From: 2-12-FULL-60-19 sp041483675
Lineage (GTDB): Bacteria > Desulfobacterota > Binatia > UBA9968
Length of the DNA stretch: 64,000 nt
Direction of reading: 5' to 3'
NCBI GenBank assembly: GCA_041483675.1
Contig: JBGPGE010000001.1
Coordinates: 1-64,000, forward strand
Below are positions 26,499 through 35,059 of the stretch, in pieces (the first letter of the stretch is position 1; each line of letters starts with the position of its first letter). The notes below the pieces were generated by a model, which was not told the origin of the DNA, searched no databases, and saw only the letters and a program-made list of their open reading frames with translations. The position numbers and the translations under genes are program-made.

Positions 26499-26783
26499 TT
26501 ACTCGACTACCATATCTACCTCCACCCCATCCGCCTTGAGATAGTCGATCAGCTCTCGAAACCGTTCAAGGATCGCTCTCGCTTCATCGTACATCGCGCG
26601 AAGGCCGCAAACGCGCAGCGGGTACGGAACCTCGATCCGGTTGATTCCGCCGGTCCCGATGCTGTCGTTAAGTGCGTCAAGATTGTGGCCATGCCACTCC
26701 GGCGCGCCAACTGCCCGGAGAATCCCCTCGTAGAAATCCTCTTGAGTTTTCCAGGCGCTGCCGTCGAGCAAAATTTCACGCAT
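26499..26783 (-). CDS. Barstar-family protein (ribonuclease inhibitor-like)
   Basis: 94 residues. WHGHNLDALNDSIGTG around residues 30-45 matches the barstar helix that plugs the barnase active site, with the usual length and the closing helix DYLKADGVEVDMVVE. Barstars neutralise barnase-like RNases. No barnase or polymorphic toxin gene is nearby, so it looks like an orphan immunity gene. Confidence 0.8.
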   Translation of the reverse strand: MREILLDGSAWKTQEDFYEGILRAVGAPEWHGHNLDALNDSIGTGGINRIEVPYPLRVCGLRAMYDEARAILERFRELIDYLKADGVEVDMVVE

Positions 26784-26813
26784 TGCGGTTCCCCTACACG
26801 ATATGTGCCCTGC

Positions 26814-27071
26814 TTAGGTTTGAAACTTCTCACCTTTCCAGCAGTAAATCTTCACATGTTCCAACACCTTTCCACCTTTGTTCGTCTCTGACAGCTCAGG
26901 CCCTCCCCAAGCCGGCGTCATTAAGTGATCATGATTGAAATAACCATCTTTGGTGTGACGGACCAAGTTCGAAAGGACCGTAGAGAAGTGCTGTAACCCC
27001 GGAGCGTCGCCGTGGATTTCAAGGCACTGTTCTGCCTCGTCAAATTCAAAGCTGAGTAGAAACTCTGACAT
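26814..27071 (-). CDS. Imm32-like immunity protein
   Basis: 85 residues. EIHGDAPGLQHFSTVLSNL followed by HDHLMTPAWGGPELS and VKIYCWKG resembles the Imm32 family of polymorphic-toxin immunity proteins. Lies next to the barstar-like gene with a 30-base gap in the same direction, and again no toxin is visible. Family assignment is from motif memory. Confidence 0.6.
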   Translation of the reverse strand: MSEFLLSFEFDEAEQCLEIHGDAPGLQHFSTVLSNLVRHTKDGYFNHDHLMTPAWGGPELSETNKGGKVLEHVKIYCWKGEKFQT

Positions 27072-27340
27072 TAGATTCCGTCTCCTTTCAGCACCTCAAC
27101 TGTCGAACAGCCGTCTAACCGGCGATATCCGCCGCGGAGTATTACGAACGGCACTATGATCTGTTCGAATCACAACTCGACGCAATATCTCTCATTTACA
27201 AAAATTCTTCAAGAATTATTTTGCGGGCAAACGCGGGGCGGCCTATCCGGCTACCGACCTGCGGCCGAGATCTCGTCGAACTATACAGCCGGCACAAGGC
27301 TGCTCTATTTCGATGGCGTGGGAATGACGCTCAAGGAAAC

Positions 27341-27589
27341 CTAGGCCGTCTTGGCCAGAGGCTCCTGGTTTTGGATGGTGATCTTGGGATGTGGGTTCGC
27401 GCTAGGAATCGGGAGGCGTTGGTCCTTCAGAAGCGCGACATGCTCTTCGATTCCCCACTTTGCCTGGTACAGGCAGTCCTCGACCGAGTGACCGACGCCC
27501 GTAAATCCTTCGAGATCAGGGGAGTAGAAACCAAAGAACGTCGGATCGTCGGTCGCTTCGATGATCAACGAATATTTCAAATCAATCAT
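27341..27589 (-). CDS. hicB: HicB-family antitoxin
   Basis: 82 residues. YSLIIEATDDPTFFGFYSPDLEGFTGVGHSVEDCLYQAKWGIEEH is the partial RNase H-like fold of HicB antitoxins. No C-terminal DNA-binding helix set is evident, so autoregulation would need another mode. It follows hicA by 10 bases, the usual hicA-hicB order. The 269 bases downstream, up to the Imm32-like gene, hold no gene that I can support. Confidence 0.8.
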   Translation of the reverse strand: MIDLKYSLIIEATDDPTFFGFYSPDLEGFTGVGHSVEDCLYQAKWGIEEHVALLKDQRLPIPSANPHPKITIQNQEPLAKTA

Positions 27590-27599
27590 ATGCCCCCTC

Positions 27600-27809
27600 T
27601 TACTTCAGCCCGGCTGCCTTGAGGATAGCGTTGCACGTCCCGGTCGGAATCTCTTTTACACCATGATAATCGACTCGGATTAATCTGTCCACCCCCGGCT
27701 TTCCGTAATAGCGCACTGAGCCTTTCTCCTTGAGGAGCCTAAATCCGTTCTGTTCTAATAGCCTGACAAGCTCGCTGAATCTCACGGTCGGTCCCCTCGC
27801 AGTTGTCAC
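27600..27809 (-). CDS. hicA: HicA-family toxin variant lacking the usual catalytic His
   Basis: 69 residues with the dsRBD-like HicA fold: ELVRLLEQNGFRLLKEKGSVRYY, then VDYHGVKEIPTGTCNAILKAAGLK. In characterised HicA mRNA interferases the segment after KGS is His (KGSH); here it is Val. The second conserved His (YHGVKEIP) is kept. This may be a subfamily with a different active site or an inactive toxin. Paired with hicB immediately downstream. Confidence 0.78.
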   Translation of the reverse strand: MTTARGPTVRFSELVRLLEQNGFRLLKEKGSVRYYGKPGVDRLIRVDYHGVKEIPTGTCNAILKAAGLK

Positions 27810-27895
27810 CGGATGTTATGCGATTTGGTAGGGCAGTGACAAGCGGAAACTTGTAAGGCGGATGGAACGGGCGAGGGGAGCAGCCGTCGCCGCCC

Positions 27896-28273
27896 CTACT
27901 TCTTCGGCCAGTGGCCTTTGGCCTTGGGGAGGATCGTCGGAGAGATGCAGAGGGGAAAACTGCCGTAGAAATTGCTGGGAGAGATGTCGCCGGATTGGCT
28001 GTCGGGCGTGGTGTGGACTAGCCAGCCGTCGGAGGTTCGATAGTGGCCGATGCGATCGGCGACGGCGCGGCTGTCGCGCTCGGCTTCGATCAACATCTGA
28101 ATCGTCTCGTCGCCGACGCCGGCTTTTTTGAGCGCGAGCACTTCCACCACGCTGAGCGCGTATGCGGGAGCGCTCGCGAGGAAAGAAAAAATCAGCAGAG
28201 CGAAGATAGTCGGTTTTCGCGGCACGGCTTTGTTCCCGCCGTCTCGAAGCGTCCGCGAGACCGTTCTACCCAT
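27896..28273 (-). CDS. Small secreted protein of unknown function
   Basis: 125 residues from the ATG at 28271-28273, which overlaps the stop of the CBS gene (ATGGGTAG). A signal peptide (IFALLIFSFLASAPAYA) is followed by LSVVEVLALKKAGVGDETIQMLIEAERDS, a short helical motif seen in several exported proteins. The C-terminus is unusually conserved in the truncated copy at 24717-24815. Function unknown. Confidence 0.65.
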   Translation of the reverse strand: MGRTVSRTLRDGGNKAVPRKPTIFALLIFSFLASAPAYALSVVEVLALKKAGVGDETIQMLIEAERDSRAVADRIGHYRTSDGWLVHTTPDSQSGDISPSNFYGSFPLCISPTILPKAKGHWPKK

Positions 28274-28766
28274 GGCGGGCCGATTTTCTATCGAAGTCTC
28301 TCTCAAGCTCGGCCTGCATGCCCAGAAACTCCCGGAGCAGATCCGTCGAGGTCAGGATGCCGATCACCCGGTCCGTTTCATCGGTTACCGCGAGGCAGTT
28401 GATCCGGTGGCGCAGCAATAGCTCCGTCGCATCGGACAGCGGCGTCGTCGTTCGGGCCGTCACGGCGCCGCGCGTCATCACATCGGCCACAGTCGTCCGC
28501 TGCCAATCGAACTTGCGCGCCAGGGCGCGCAACAGGTCGCGGTCGGAAACCACACCGACCAGCCGCCCGTCACCCTCGACCACCAGGAAGTGGCGAAACG
28601 GGCGATTGGCCATCAATCCAACGGTTTCGGCGTAGCTGTCGCGCGGCGAGAGCGTGACCACCTGGGTCGTCATGAGGTCGCCCACATACATGGGCGTCGC
28701 ATGGGACTCGGCTCTTTCCAGCCGGACAACCTTCGCCCCGATCTCGGATCTCTCGGCGGTGTTCAT
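28266..28766 (-). CDS. CBS-domain pair protein
   Basis: 166 residues with two CBS motifs: MTTQVVTLSPRDSYAETVGLM...LVGVVSDRDLLRAL and MTRGAVTARTTTPLSDATELLLRHRINCLAVTDETDRVIGILTSTDLL. Such Bateman modules bind adenine nucleotides and act as energy sensors. No effector domain is attached. Translationally coupled to the small secreted-protein gene. A weak sigma-54-like site (TGGCGC-N5-CTGCC at 28795-28810) lies upstream. Confidence 0.85.
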   Translation of the reverse strand: MNTAERSEIGAKVVRLERAESHATPMYVGDLMTTQVVTLSPRDSYAETVGLMANRPFRHFLVVEGDGRLVGVVSDRDLLRALARKFDWQRTTVADVMTRGAVTARTTTPLSDATELLLRHRINCLAVTDETDRVIGILTSTDLLREFLGMQAELERDFDRKSARHG

Positions 28767-28866
28767 TAGAGATAACCTCCCGGACAGGCCTTGCGGCAGA
28801 CTCTGCGCCAGCCAACGAGCCTCATCAAAGCGAGACCTGTCCGCATGACGAGAACGCGCAGCACGG

Positions 28867-29079
28867 CTACGATCTCCCCCGACGCTCTTCTTCGACTTGA
28901 GCGGGCAGAGCTTTTCCTGAATCCGCTCTACGCGCTCCGGCTGTCAGAAAATACGACACCCCGATCGCCACGATCGCGCAAGTCATCGTCAAGCTGAATT
29001 GCACCGCCGTGTCGTAGGGCGAGCGCGACGGACTGAGAACGAACACGAACAGACTGGTCATCGCTTCGAAAAATTCCAC
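28867..29079 (-). CDS. Possible small membrane protein
   Basis: 70 residues with one or two hydrophobic segments (TSLFVFVLSPS; FSLTMTCAIVAIGVSYFLTAG) and a basic tail. Not recognised. Support is only the membrane-like composition and an otherwise empty stretch, so it may not be real. Confidence 0.35.
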   Translation of the reverse strand: MEFFEAMTSLFVFVLSPSRSPYDTAVQFSLTMTCAIVAIGVSYFLTAGARRADSGKALPAQVEEERRGRS

Positions 29080-29244
29080 CTTCCGGCCCTCCGAAAACGG
29101 CGCGCCAGCGCGCTATAGCGCTTCGCCCCTGGAATCCCCTGCCCGAAGCCACCCCTCTGATATTAGATCGGCATCTCGTCCGCTTTCTTTAGTGCCCCTC
29201 TCGGGAATGATGGAAACCCCTCGCGTTTAGGGACAGCAAAGAGT

Positions 29245-29313
29245 CGTCACTCCCGCGTAAGCGGGAGTCCAGGCATGAAAAAGACTCTGGATTCCCGTTT
29301 TCACGGGAATGAC
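29245..29313. repeat. Paired-palindrome dispersed repeat, copy 1
   Basis: GTC, then ACTCCCGC-GTAA-GCGGGAGT, spacer CCAGG...TCTGG, then ATTCCCGT-TTTC-ACGGGAAT and GAC. Same design as the copies at 30750, 38024 and 45093; most like 38024. The rest of the 318-base gap 29080-29397 shows no gene or other clear signal. Confidence 0.8.
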
Positions 29314-29397
29314 GTGAGAGAGAGAATGCGGCATCCATACGTATTCTCAAAGTCGGCTTGAGCCGACAGCTACCAAACCCCTCCCTCGGCGCCCGCT

Positions 29398-30723
29398 CTA
29401 TAACCTGCTGATTTTTCTCGATGTAATGCGCCGCGTGAGGTTGCGGGAGTCGATCACCAGGCGCGACGACTCGACGATTTTCGCCGGATCGAACGCACTA
29501 TGGTCGGTCACGATGACCGCAAGGTCGCTCGACGACAGCGCCTCAGGAGTCAGCGGGACGGACTGGAGCGTCCTGCCGTTGAACTGCATCTCGGGCACGT
29601 GCGGGTCGTGGTAAGAGAGCAGCCCGCCCCTCTCGTGCACGAGCTTCATCAGGTCCAGCGCCGGCGACTCGCGCACGTCGCTGGAATCTTTTTTATACGC
29701 CACACCCAAGAGCAAAATCTTCGATCCCTGGACGCTCTTGTGCGCGCGGTTCAGCGCCTCGACTATTTTTTCGAAGACGAAGCGCGGCATCTCCCGGTTG
29801 ATCTCGTCCGCCAGCTCGATAATGCGCGGCTTGTAGGCCAACAGTCGTAGCTTCCACGAGAGATAATGCGGATCGACGGGAATGCAGTGGCCGCCCAGCC
29901 CCGGCCCCGGATAAAACGGCAGGAAGCCGAACGGCTTGGTGCTCGCCGCGCGGATTACTTCCCAAACGTCCAGCCCCAGACGGTGGCACATGATCGCGAA
30001 CTCGTTGACCAGCGCGATGTTGACGCTGCGAAACGTATTCTCCAGGAGCTTCACCATCTCCGCCGTGTCAGTGTTGTTGACCGGCACTACCTCGCGCACA
30101 ATCTGCCCGTAAATCGTCTTGGCCAGCTCCAGGCAGGCCGGCGTGATACCGGCCACGACTTTGGGCGTGTTGGCGAAGGTAAATTTCTCGTTGCCGGGAT
30201 CGATCCGCTCCGGCGAGTAGGCGAGGAAAAAGTCTTCTCCCACTTGCAGCCCGCGCGCCTCCATCATCGGCAAGAGCAGCTCCCGCGTCGTCCCGGGATA
30301 CGTGGTGCTCTCGAGGATGATAAGCTGACCTTCGTGGAGGCTTTCGGCGACCGCCTGCGCCGCCGCCAACACCATCGACAGGTCGGGGTCTCTCGTTTTG
30401 CTGAGCGGCGTCGGCACGCAGATCGCGACGATGTCGGATTTTCTAAGCAGCGCGAAGTCGGTCGAGGCATGGAGAGTCTTGGCGCGCGGTGAGTCGAGCG
30501 AGACGTCTTGAATATAGGAGACGCCGCGATTGATGTCATCCACCCTCGCCTTGTCGAGGTCGAGGCCGAACACCGGGAAGCCCTCCTCGGCGAAGCTCAC
30601 GGCGAGCGGCAGGCCGACATAGCCCAGCCCCAGGACAAAAATTCTCGCCCGCTTCTCGGCGATCTTGGCCTGAAGAATATCGTGATGGTTGTCTCTAAAA
30701 ATCTCTGCTCGGTTTAGCAACAT
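29398..30723 (-). CDS. Nucleotide-sugar 6-dehydrogenase (UDP-GlcNAc/ManNAc dehydrogenase type)
   Basis: 441 residues. Rossmann motif VLGLGYVGLPLAVSFAEEGF, the catalytic Cys in PGPGLGGHCIPVDP, and a C-terminal domain with GVAYKKDSSDVRESPALDLM. It oxidises the C6 hydroxyl of a UDP-hexose or UDP-N-acetylhexosamine to a uronic acid; the WbpA/TviB group is the closest in look. Product would serve surface polysaccharide or the sugar pathway encoded at 42-63 kb. A GGGAG ribosome site precedes the ATG at 30721-30723. Flanked on both sides by paired-palindrome repeats. Confidence 0.9.
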   Translation of the reverse strand: MLLNRAEIFRDNHHDILQAKIAEKRARIFVLGLGYVGLPLAVSFAEEGFPVFGLDLDKARVDDINRGVSYIQDVSLDSPRAKTLHASTDFALLRKSDIVAICVPTPLSKTRDPDLSMVLAAAQAVAESLHEGQLIILESTTYPGTTRELLLPMMEARGLQVGEDFFLAYSPERIDPGNEKFTFANTPKVVAGITPACLELAKTIYGQIVREVVPVNNTDTAEMVKLLENTFRSVNIALVNEFAIMCHRLGLDVWEVIRAASTKPFGFLPFYPGPGLGGHCIPVDPHYLSWKLRLLAYKPRIIELADEINREMPRFVFEKIVEALNRAHKSVQGSKILLLGVAYKKDSSDVRESPALDLMKLVHERGGLLSYHDPHVPEMQFNGRTLQSVPLTPEALSSSDLAVIVTDHSAFDPAKIVESSRLVIDSRNLTRRITSRKISRL

Positions 30724-30745
30724 GGCATTTTTCCCTTTCTCCCCG

Positions 30746-30834
<89 letters not shown>

Positions 30835-30849
30835 GGACTTTTGTTTCGC

Positions 30850-31677
30850 CTAGTTGAAACTCTCTATGGTTACGCCGCTATTCTCCAACCGCCCTTCATC
30901 CACCGTCCTGTACAGCCGAATCTCCACCCGGCGATTGGCCTGGCGGCCGTCCGGACCGACGTTGGGCGCCAGCGGAAGAAACGCCGCGTGGCCCTGGATC
31001 GATAAACGGCCTGGCTCGATGCCCCTCTGACCGAGATAACGCGCCACGCGCGCCGCCCGCGCGGCCGACAGCTCCCAGTTCGATGGGAACTCCGGCGTGG
31101 AGATGGGCCGGTCGTCGGTATGGCCGGCGATTTGTATCTGCAACTCAGGACGCCGCTCGGCGATCTCCACCAGCTTGTCGAGGACCGGGAACAGTTCCCG
31201 TTGCAGCTCCGCCTTGCCAGAGTTGAACGGGACCTTATCTTCAAAAGTCAGAAATAATCCGTGCTGCGTCGAGGCCACGGCGATCTTCTCGGTCAGCCGG
31301 GCTTCCGCGAGATATTGTTCCATCTCCGTTCTCAGTCCGCTCCACGCTTCGTTGTCGCTCGCGGCGGTTTCCTCCGCGGAGATTGCCTCAACTTCCGCCG
31401 GCGCATCGGCGACAACCTGCTCGACAACGATTTTAGATCGCTCCCGCGCAGCTTGACGGCCGTTGGTCACGTACCAGACGACGCCGAAGGCGAGGAGCAG
31501 CAGGGTGAGATCGCTCAGCGTGATGATCCAGCCGGCATCTTCCCCCGGCAGCCTGAGCCGCCCCGCAACTTCCGCGGAGCCGTTCTTGATGAGACGAGTG
31601 TAGTGGGAGCGGATCGAAGGCGACCGGCCGTTTCGTGGGCGGGATGAAGATGTTGCAGGCGCGGCCGTCGATGCCAT
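30850..31677 (-). CDS. motB: Flagellar stator protein MotB
   Basis: 275 residues. One N-terminal membrane helix with the proton-carrying Asp (Asp56 in WIITLSDLTLLLLAFGVVW), a linker, then an OmpA-like peptidoglycan-binding domain (IQIAGHTDDRPI...NWELSAARAARVARYL). The start at 31675-31677 was preferred over an upstream one because it lies 5 bases after motA and gives a normal N-terminus. Forms the torque-generating ring with MotA. Confidence 0.9.
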   Translation of the reverse strand: MASTAAPATSSSRPRNGRSPSIRSHYTRLIKNGSAEVAGRLRLPGEDAGWIITLSDLTLLLLAFGVVWYVTNGRQAARERSKIVVEQVVADAPAEVEAISAEETAASDNEAWSGLRTEMEQYLAEARLTEKIAVASTQHGLFLTFEDKVPFNSGKAELQRELFPVLDKLVEIAERRPELQIQIAGHTDDRPISTPEFPSNWELSAARAARVARYLGQRGIEPGRLSIQGHAAFLPLAPNVGPDGRQANRRVEIRLYRTVDEGRLENSGVTIESFN

Positions 31678-31682
31678 CGAGC

Positions 31683-32477
31683 CTACCTCTCTTCGAAAAG
31701 GGTCGTTCGGCTCCAGCTCGGCTCGCCGCTTTCGTTTTGCCCGCCGCCGGCATGCAGCGCGCCGAGCCTGCGTTCGATTGCGGCCGGAGCATCTCCCCGG
31801 GCTATCGCAATCACCCACTCAGCCGCCAGAATCATGACCGCCTCGCGCCGCTGCCATGCCGACTGCAGCCGCGCCGCCAACGGCAAAACAACGACGTTCG
31901 CCGCCAGCGCTCCGTAGAGCGTGGTCAGGATCGCCAGAGAAAAGGAAGGTATGAGACTTTGCGAATCCTCGCCGGGAATCTGCTTGAGCAGCAGCACCAG
32001 GCCGATCAACGTGCCGATCAGGCCGAAGGCCGGCAGCAGCTTGCCCAGCGTGAGCAGGATCTGCTCCGCCGTCGCGTACCGGCCGGCCGAGAAGAGCGCC
32101 TCGCTTTCAAGCTTGGCGCGGATCTCCTCTTCGCTTTCGACGTCGATCAACATCATGACGCCGCGCCTGAGAAACGGGTCCGCGATCGCGGGCTCCCGGC
32201 TTTCCAGGCCGCGCGGGCCGTTTAGATGATAGAGGCGCGCCAACCGCCGGAGTTCGCCGGTCATGCCGGCGAGATTCTCCTCACTCCCGGTCCGCAGCCG
32301 CCAAACCAGCCGCGCCAGATCTTGTAGCTGCGCCCAGGAAAAGGTCATGAGCGTGACCGAGAGAGCGCCGCCCAGGGTGATGAGCAGCGACGGCAGGTCG
32401 AAGAATTCCCGCGACGTCTCCCCGCCCGCGATCAAGCCCCCGGCCAGCAACGCCGCCGCAACGATGAATCGAGTCAT
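31683..32477 (-). CDS. motA: Flagellar stator protein MotA
   Basis: 264 residues from the ATG at 32475-32477, ten bases after fliS. Four membrane helices: FIVAAALLAGGLIAGG, SLLITLGGALSVTLMTFSW, then after a cytoplasmic loop LLPAFGLIGTLIGLVLLLKQ and LAILTTLYGALAANVVVLPLA. The third and fourth helices carry the MotA/ExbB signature. Partner of the motB gene that follows. Confidence 0.9.
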   Translation of the reverse strand: MTRFIVAAALLAGGLIAGGETSREFFDLPSLLITLGGALSVTLMTFSWAQLQDLARLVWRLRTGSEENLAGMTGELRRLARLYHLNGPRGLESREPAIADPFLRRGVMMLIDVESEEEIRAKLESEALFSAGRYATAEQILLTLGKLLPAFGLIGTLIGLVLLLKQIPGEDSQSLIPSFSLAILTTLYGALAANVVVLPLAARLQSAWQRREAVMILAAEWVIAIARGDAPAAIERRLGALHAGGGQNESGEPSWSRTTLFEER

Positions 32478-32487
32478 CGCGCCCGTC

Positions 32488-32916
32488 TCAAGCCGCGACT
32501 TCGCTGCGCCGGTTATATTCCTGAGCAACGCGCTCCCGCTCCGCCGTTATGGCCTCTTCCCAGGCCCGATAGAGGGGGCGGAGCAGAGAGATGACGACGT
32601 CGAGCGGCTTGGTGTCGTTGTTCAGGTTCGCCGTGAAAACTTGATCCAACATGAAGATGTAAAGCGCCTCGAGGTTCCGCGCCATCTCGCCCCCGATCTC
32701 GACATCGAGGCTGGCGAGCAGCTCGGAGATGATCGTGTGGGCTTGAGAGAGATGCTCGCCTTTTTCAAAGACATCGCCTCGCTCGATGGAGATCTTCGCC
32801 TCCTCCAGCAATTCGATGGCCGCGTTGTAGAGCATCAAGAGAACCGCGCCTTTATCTCCGACGTTGACTCCCTTGGCGGTGGATCCGCTCTCCTGTGGCT
32901 GCATGGTTGTCTTCAT
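32488..32916 (-). CDS. fliS: Flagellin export chaperone FliS (copy 1)
   Basis: 142 residues, all helical. GDKGAVLLMLYNAAIELLEEAKISIERGD and SQAHTIISELLASLDVEIGGEMARNLEALYIFMLDQV are the FliS core that caps the disordered end of flagellin before export. Lies directly after flagellin copy 1 with a GGGAGG ribosome site. A second, different fliS is at 35059-35457, so each flagellin gene has its own nearby chaperone. Confidence 0.93.
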   Translation of the reverse strand: MKTTMQPQESGSTAKGVNVGDKGAVLLMLYNAAIELLEEAKISIERGDVFEKGEHLSQAHTIISELLASLDVEIGGEMARNLEALYIFMLDQVFTANLNNDTKPLDVVISLLRPLYRAWEEAITAERERVAQEYNRRSEVAA

Positions 32917-32952
32917 ACGTTTTTACCTCCCTTTCCCGTTTCCAAGATTTTC

Positions 32953-33825
32953 CTATCGCCCGCCGCCGAGCAGCGTGAGCGCCAACGACGGCAACTGGTT
33001 GGCCTGCGCGAGCACGGACGTGCCCGCCTGGACCAGGATCTGGTTGCGCGCCAGCTCGGAGGTCTCCTTCGCCACATCGACATCGCGAATCCGGGACTGC
33101 GCCGCCGACAGGTTCTCGACCATGATCGTCTGGCTCCGCGTGCGCGATTCGAGAGCCACCTGCGCCGCTCCGAGACTCGCCCGGCTGGTGTTAAGATCGT
33201 TGATCGCGGTGTCGAGCGTGGCAAGCGCGGCTTGCGCATTGCTTGCCGTCGTCAAGGCCACGGCCGTGAGGTCGAGGTTGCTGCTGGTAAAGTTGGTGGA
33301 CAATAGAGCATAGAGAGCGACGCCGATCTGATCCGTCGTCGATACCGTGTAGCCGACCGTCCCGATGCCGACCTGAAAAACGATCGTGTTACCGCCTTGC
33401 GCGGCGGTGCCCATCAAAGTCACGTTGTTGAACTTGGCGGAGTTCGCGATCCCCGTGAGTTCCGTGATCAGCCGGTCGGCCTCCGCCTGGATCGACAGGC
33501 GATCGGTCGAGGAGAAGGTGCCGTTGGCCGACTCGATGGCCAGCTCGCGCAGTCGGATAAGAATGTTGGCCGCCTCGTTGTACGCGCCTTCAGCCACCTG
33601 GACGAGGCTGACCGCGTCCATGGTGTTCCGCTCGGCCTGGCCGAAGGAACGGATCTGCGCGCTCATCCGCTGAGAGATCGCCATTCCGGCCGCATCGTCC
33701 ACGGCCCTGTTGAGCCGCAGGCCCGAGGCCAACCGCTCCATCGACTTGCTCAGGCTATCGCTGCTTCGAGCAAGGTTTCTCTGGGTCTGCAACGAAGCCA
33801 GGTTGGTGTTCACGACAATCGCCAT
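32953..33825 (-). CDS. fliC: Flagellin, copy 1
   Basis: 290 residues: conserved N-terminal D0/D1 (NTNLASLQTQRNL, ERLASGLRLNRAVDDAAGMAISQRM) and C-terminal D1/D0 (AAQSRIRDVDVAKETSELARNQIL) with only a short Ser/Thr-rich middle (about 140-205). The filament would thus lack large outer domains. About four fifths identical by eye to the copy at 36970-37836. Its own promoter looks sigma-54 dependent (33854-33869). Ser and Thr residues in the middle are possible sites for sugar from the nearby sugar locus. Confidence 0.95.
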   Translation of the reverse strand: MAIVVNTNLASLQTQRNLARSSDSLSKSMERLASGLRLNRAVDDAAGMAISQRMSAQIRSFGQAERNTMDAVSLVQVAEGAYNEAANILIRLRELAIESANGTFSSTDRLSIQAEADRLITELTGIANSAKFNNVTLMGTAAQGGNTIVFQVGIGTVGYTVSTTDQIGVALYALLSTNFTSSNLDLTAVALTTASNAQAALATLDTAINDLNTSRASLGAAQVALESRTRSQTIMVENLSAAQSRIRDVDVAKETSELARNQILVQAGTSVLAQANQLPSLALTLLGGGR

Positions 33826-33853
33826 AAATGTCTCCTCCTGGAACAGAGGACTA

Positions 33854-33869
33854 AGCAGAATCTATGCCA
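33854..33869 (-). promoter_or_regulatory. Sigma-54-like promoter of flagellin copy 1
   Basis: Minus strand TGGCATAGATTCTGCT: the GG and GC cores are spaced as in the -24/-12 consensus TGGCAC-N5-TTGCW, with two mismatches. Transcription would start near 33842, and a GGAGGAG ribosome site lies before the ATG. Confidence 0.6.
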
Positions 33870-33962
33870 AACGAAAAACTGAAAAACCGGCAATAAAATC
33901 AGCGAGCGGACGGAGGGATGAGCTTTTTGTCAGGCAAGAGTTGCCTGCGGGGAATTTGTTTC

Positions 33963-34355
33963 CTACGCGGCGGAGGTCCGGTTTTCCAGCCCGAGCACAA
34001 GTTGAATGCCGTGGATCAACTCGGCCGGTTTGAACGGCTTGGTGATGTAGTAGGCGGCGCCGAGCTTGTACCCCTCCAAGATATCGTCGTGCTCGCCGTT
34101 GACGGTCAACACGATCACGGGGATAGCCGAGGTGTTCGGAGAGTCCTTGAGCTTGGCGAGAACTTCGAGGCCACTCATCTGCGGCATCACGACATCGAGG
34201 ATGATGAGGTCGGGACTGTAGCCTCCGAGATAGAAAAGCGCCTCTTCTCCGCTGAAAGCGCAACGGACGCCGTAGCCCTCGCTCTCCAATGCTGTCTGCA
34301 CGATCCGCGTGACCGTGCGGCTATCGTCGACGATCAGGATCTTCTTGTGATCCAT
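33963..34355 (-). CDS. Stand-alone receiver (CheY-like) protein in flagellar cluster
   Basis: 130 residues. Acidic pocket DD at 10-11, phospho-Asp about 54 in LIILDVVMPQ, Thr in VIVLTVN, Lys in YITKPFKP. No output domain. It lies between the FliT-like gene and flagellin copy 1, so it may act on the motor or on expression of the filament genes. A separate transcript is likely because 353 non-coding bases lie upstream. Confidence 0.9.
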   Translation of the reverse strand: MDHKKILIVDDSRTVTRIVQTALESEGYGVRCAFSGEEALFYLGGYSPDLIILDVVMPQMSGLEVLAKLKDSPNTSAIPVIVLTVNGEHDDILEGYKLGAAYYITKPFKPAELIHGIQLVLGLENRTSAA

Positions 34356-34597
34356 GGCCTCTCACCTTCCCTACCGCCTAAGGCGGCATTGTCGCACTAA
34401 GAGTATGGCGCAAGCGATGTCGGACGAACGAGGATCTGGGCGAGCTTGCCCTCTCTGTTTGGAGGATAAGCACGAACGATGCCAAAGCGATTGGACGAAA
34501 AGAGGAAGACAGCCCGTCAGGAAAGCGGGAGAATCGTCAGAGAGCTAACGGGGTCGCGGTGGGAATTTATTTCCCAGCAGGTTGCTGAAAGAGCGGT

Positions 34598-34689
34598 GTT
34601 CGTGCTTCGACAAGCTCAGCACGAACGGAAAATCTTCGACGATTTTTTCACCCGACCCGTTCGCCCTGAGCTCGTCGAAGGGTGAACGG
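34598..34689. repeat. Pair of TGAGC/TCGAAG-type hairpins in a 353-base non-coding gap
   Basis: GTTCGTGCT...AGCACGAAC (34598-34626) and CCGTTC...GAACGG (34657-34689), containing the AAGCTCAG and CTGAGCTCGTCGAAGG cores. The two hairpins are also roughly inverted copies of each other. Gap 34356-34708 otherwise contains only short palindromes (GGGAATTTATTTCCC at 34561, CCGCCTAAGGCGG near 34372). Confidence 0.65.
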
Positions 34690-34708
34690 AGGTTTTTTTT
34701 TCGGCCTG

Positions 34709-35059
34709 CTAAACGTTCCTCTGAAGGAACGTTGACGGACGCGGCGGAAGGTATCCCCTTAGAGCCCGGCGGCCCTCGGCCACTCCGGAAAGTTCCGTGC
34801 GGCAGCGAGCGAGCCCCTCCTCGAGTTTCTCCATGAGCAGCCGGTCCCTCTCAAGAACCGTCCTGACCAGCTTCTCGACCGCGGCCCGCTCGGCTGCTTC
34901 ATCGGTCACCAAAGTCCCGGTCGCCTGCAGGCGGGCAAAAGCCTCCCGCCGATTGCGGCCGTAGCTTGCCCACGCTTCAGTGTCCGGCTCAGGGCATGCC
35001 AGCAGCTTTTCAGTTTCTCGAAGAAGGGCGGAGAGTTCCTGCAGAAATACGTTGTCCAT
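34709..35059 (-). CDS. FliT-like flagellar chaperone candidate
   Basis: 116 residues from the ATG at 35057-35059, which overlaps the fliS stop as TAATG. Small, helical (VFLQELSALLRETEKLLACPE; AAVEKLVRTVLERDRLLMEKLEEGLARCRTEL). Position directly after fliD-fliS and this composition fit FliT, the export chaperone of FliD, but sequence signature is weak. Confidence 0.6.
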   Translation of the reverse strand: MDNVFLQELSALLRETEKLLACPEPDTEAWASYGRNRREAFARLQATGTLVTDEAAERAAVEKLVRTVLERDRLLMEKLEEGLARCRTELSGVAEGRRALRGYLPPRPSTFLQRNV

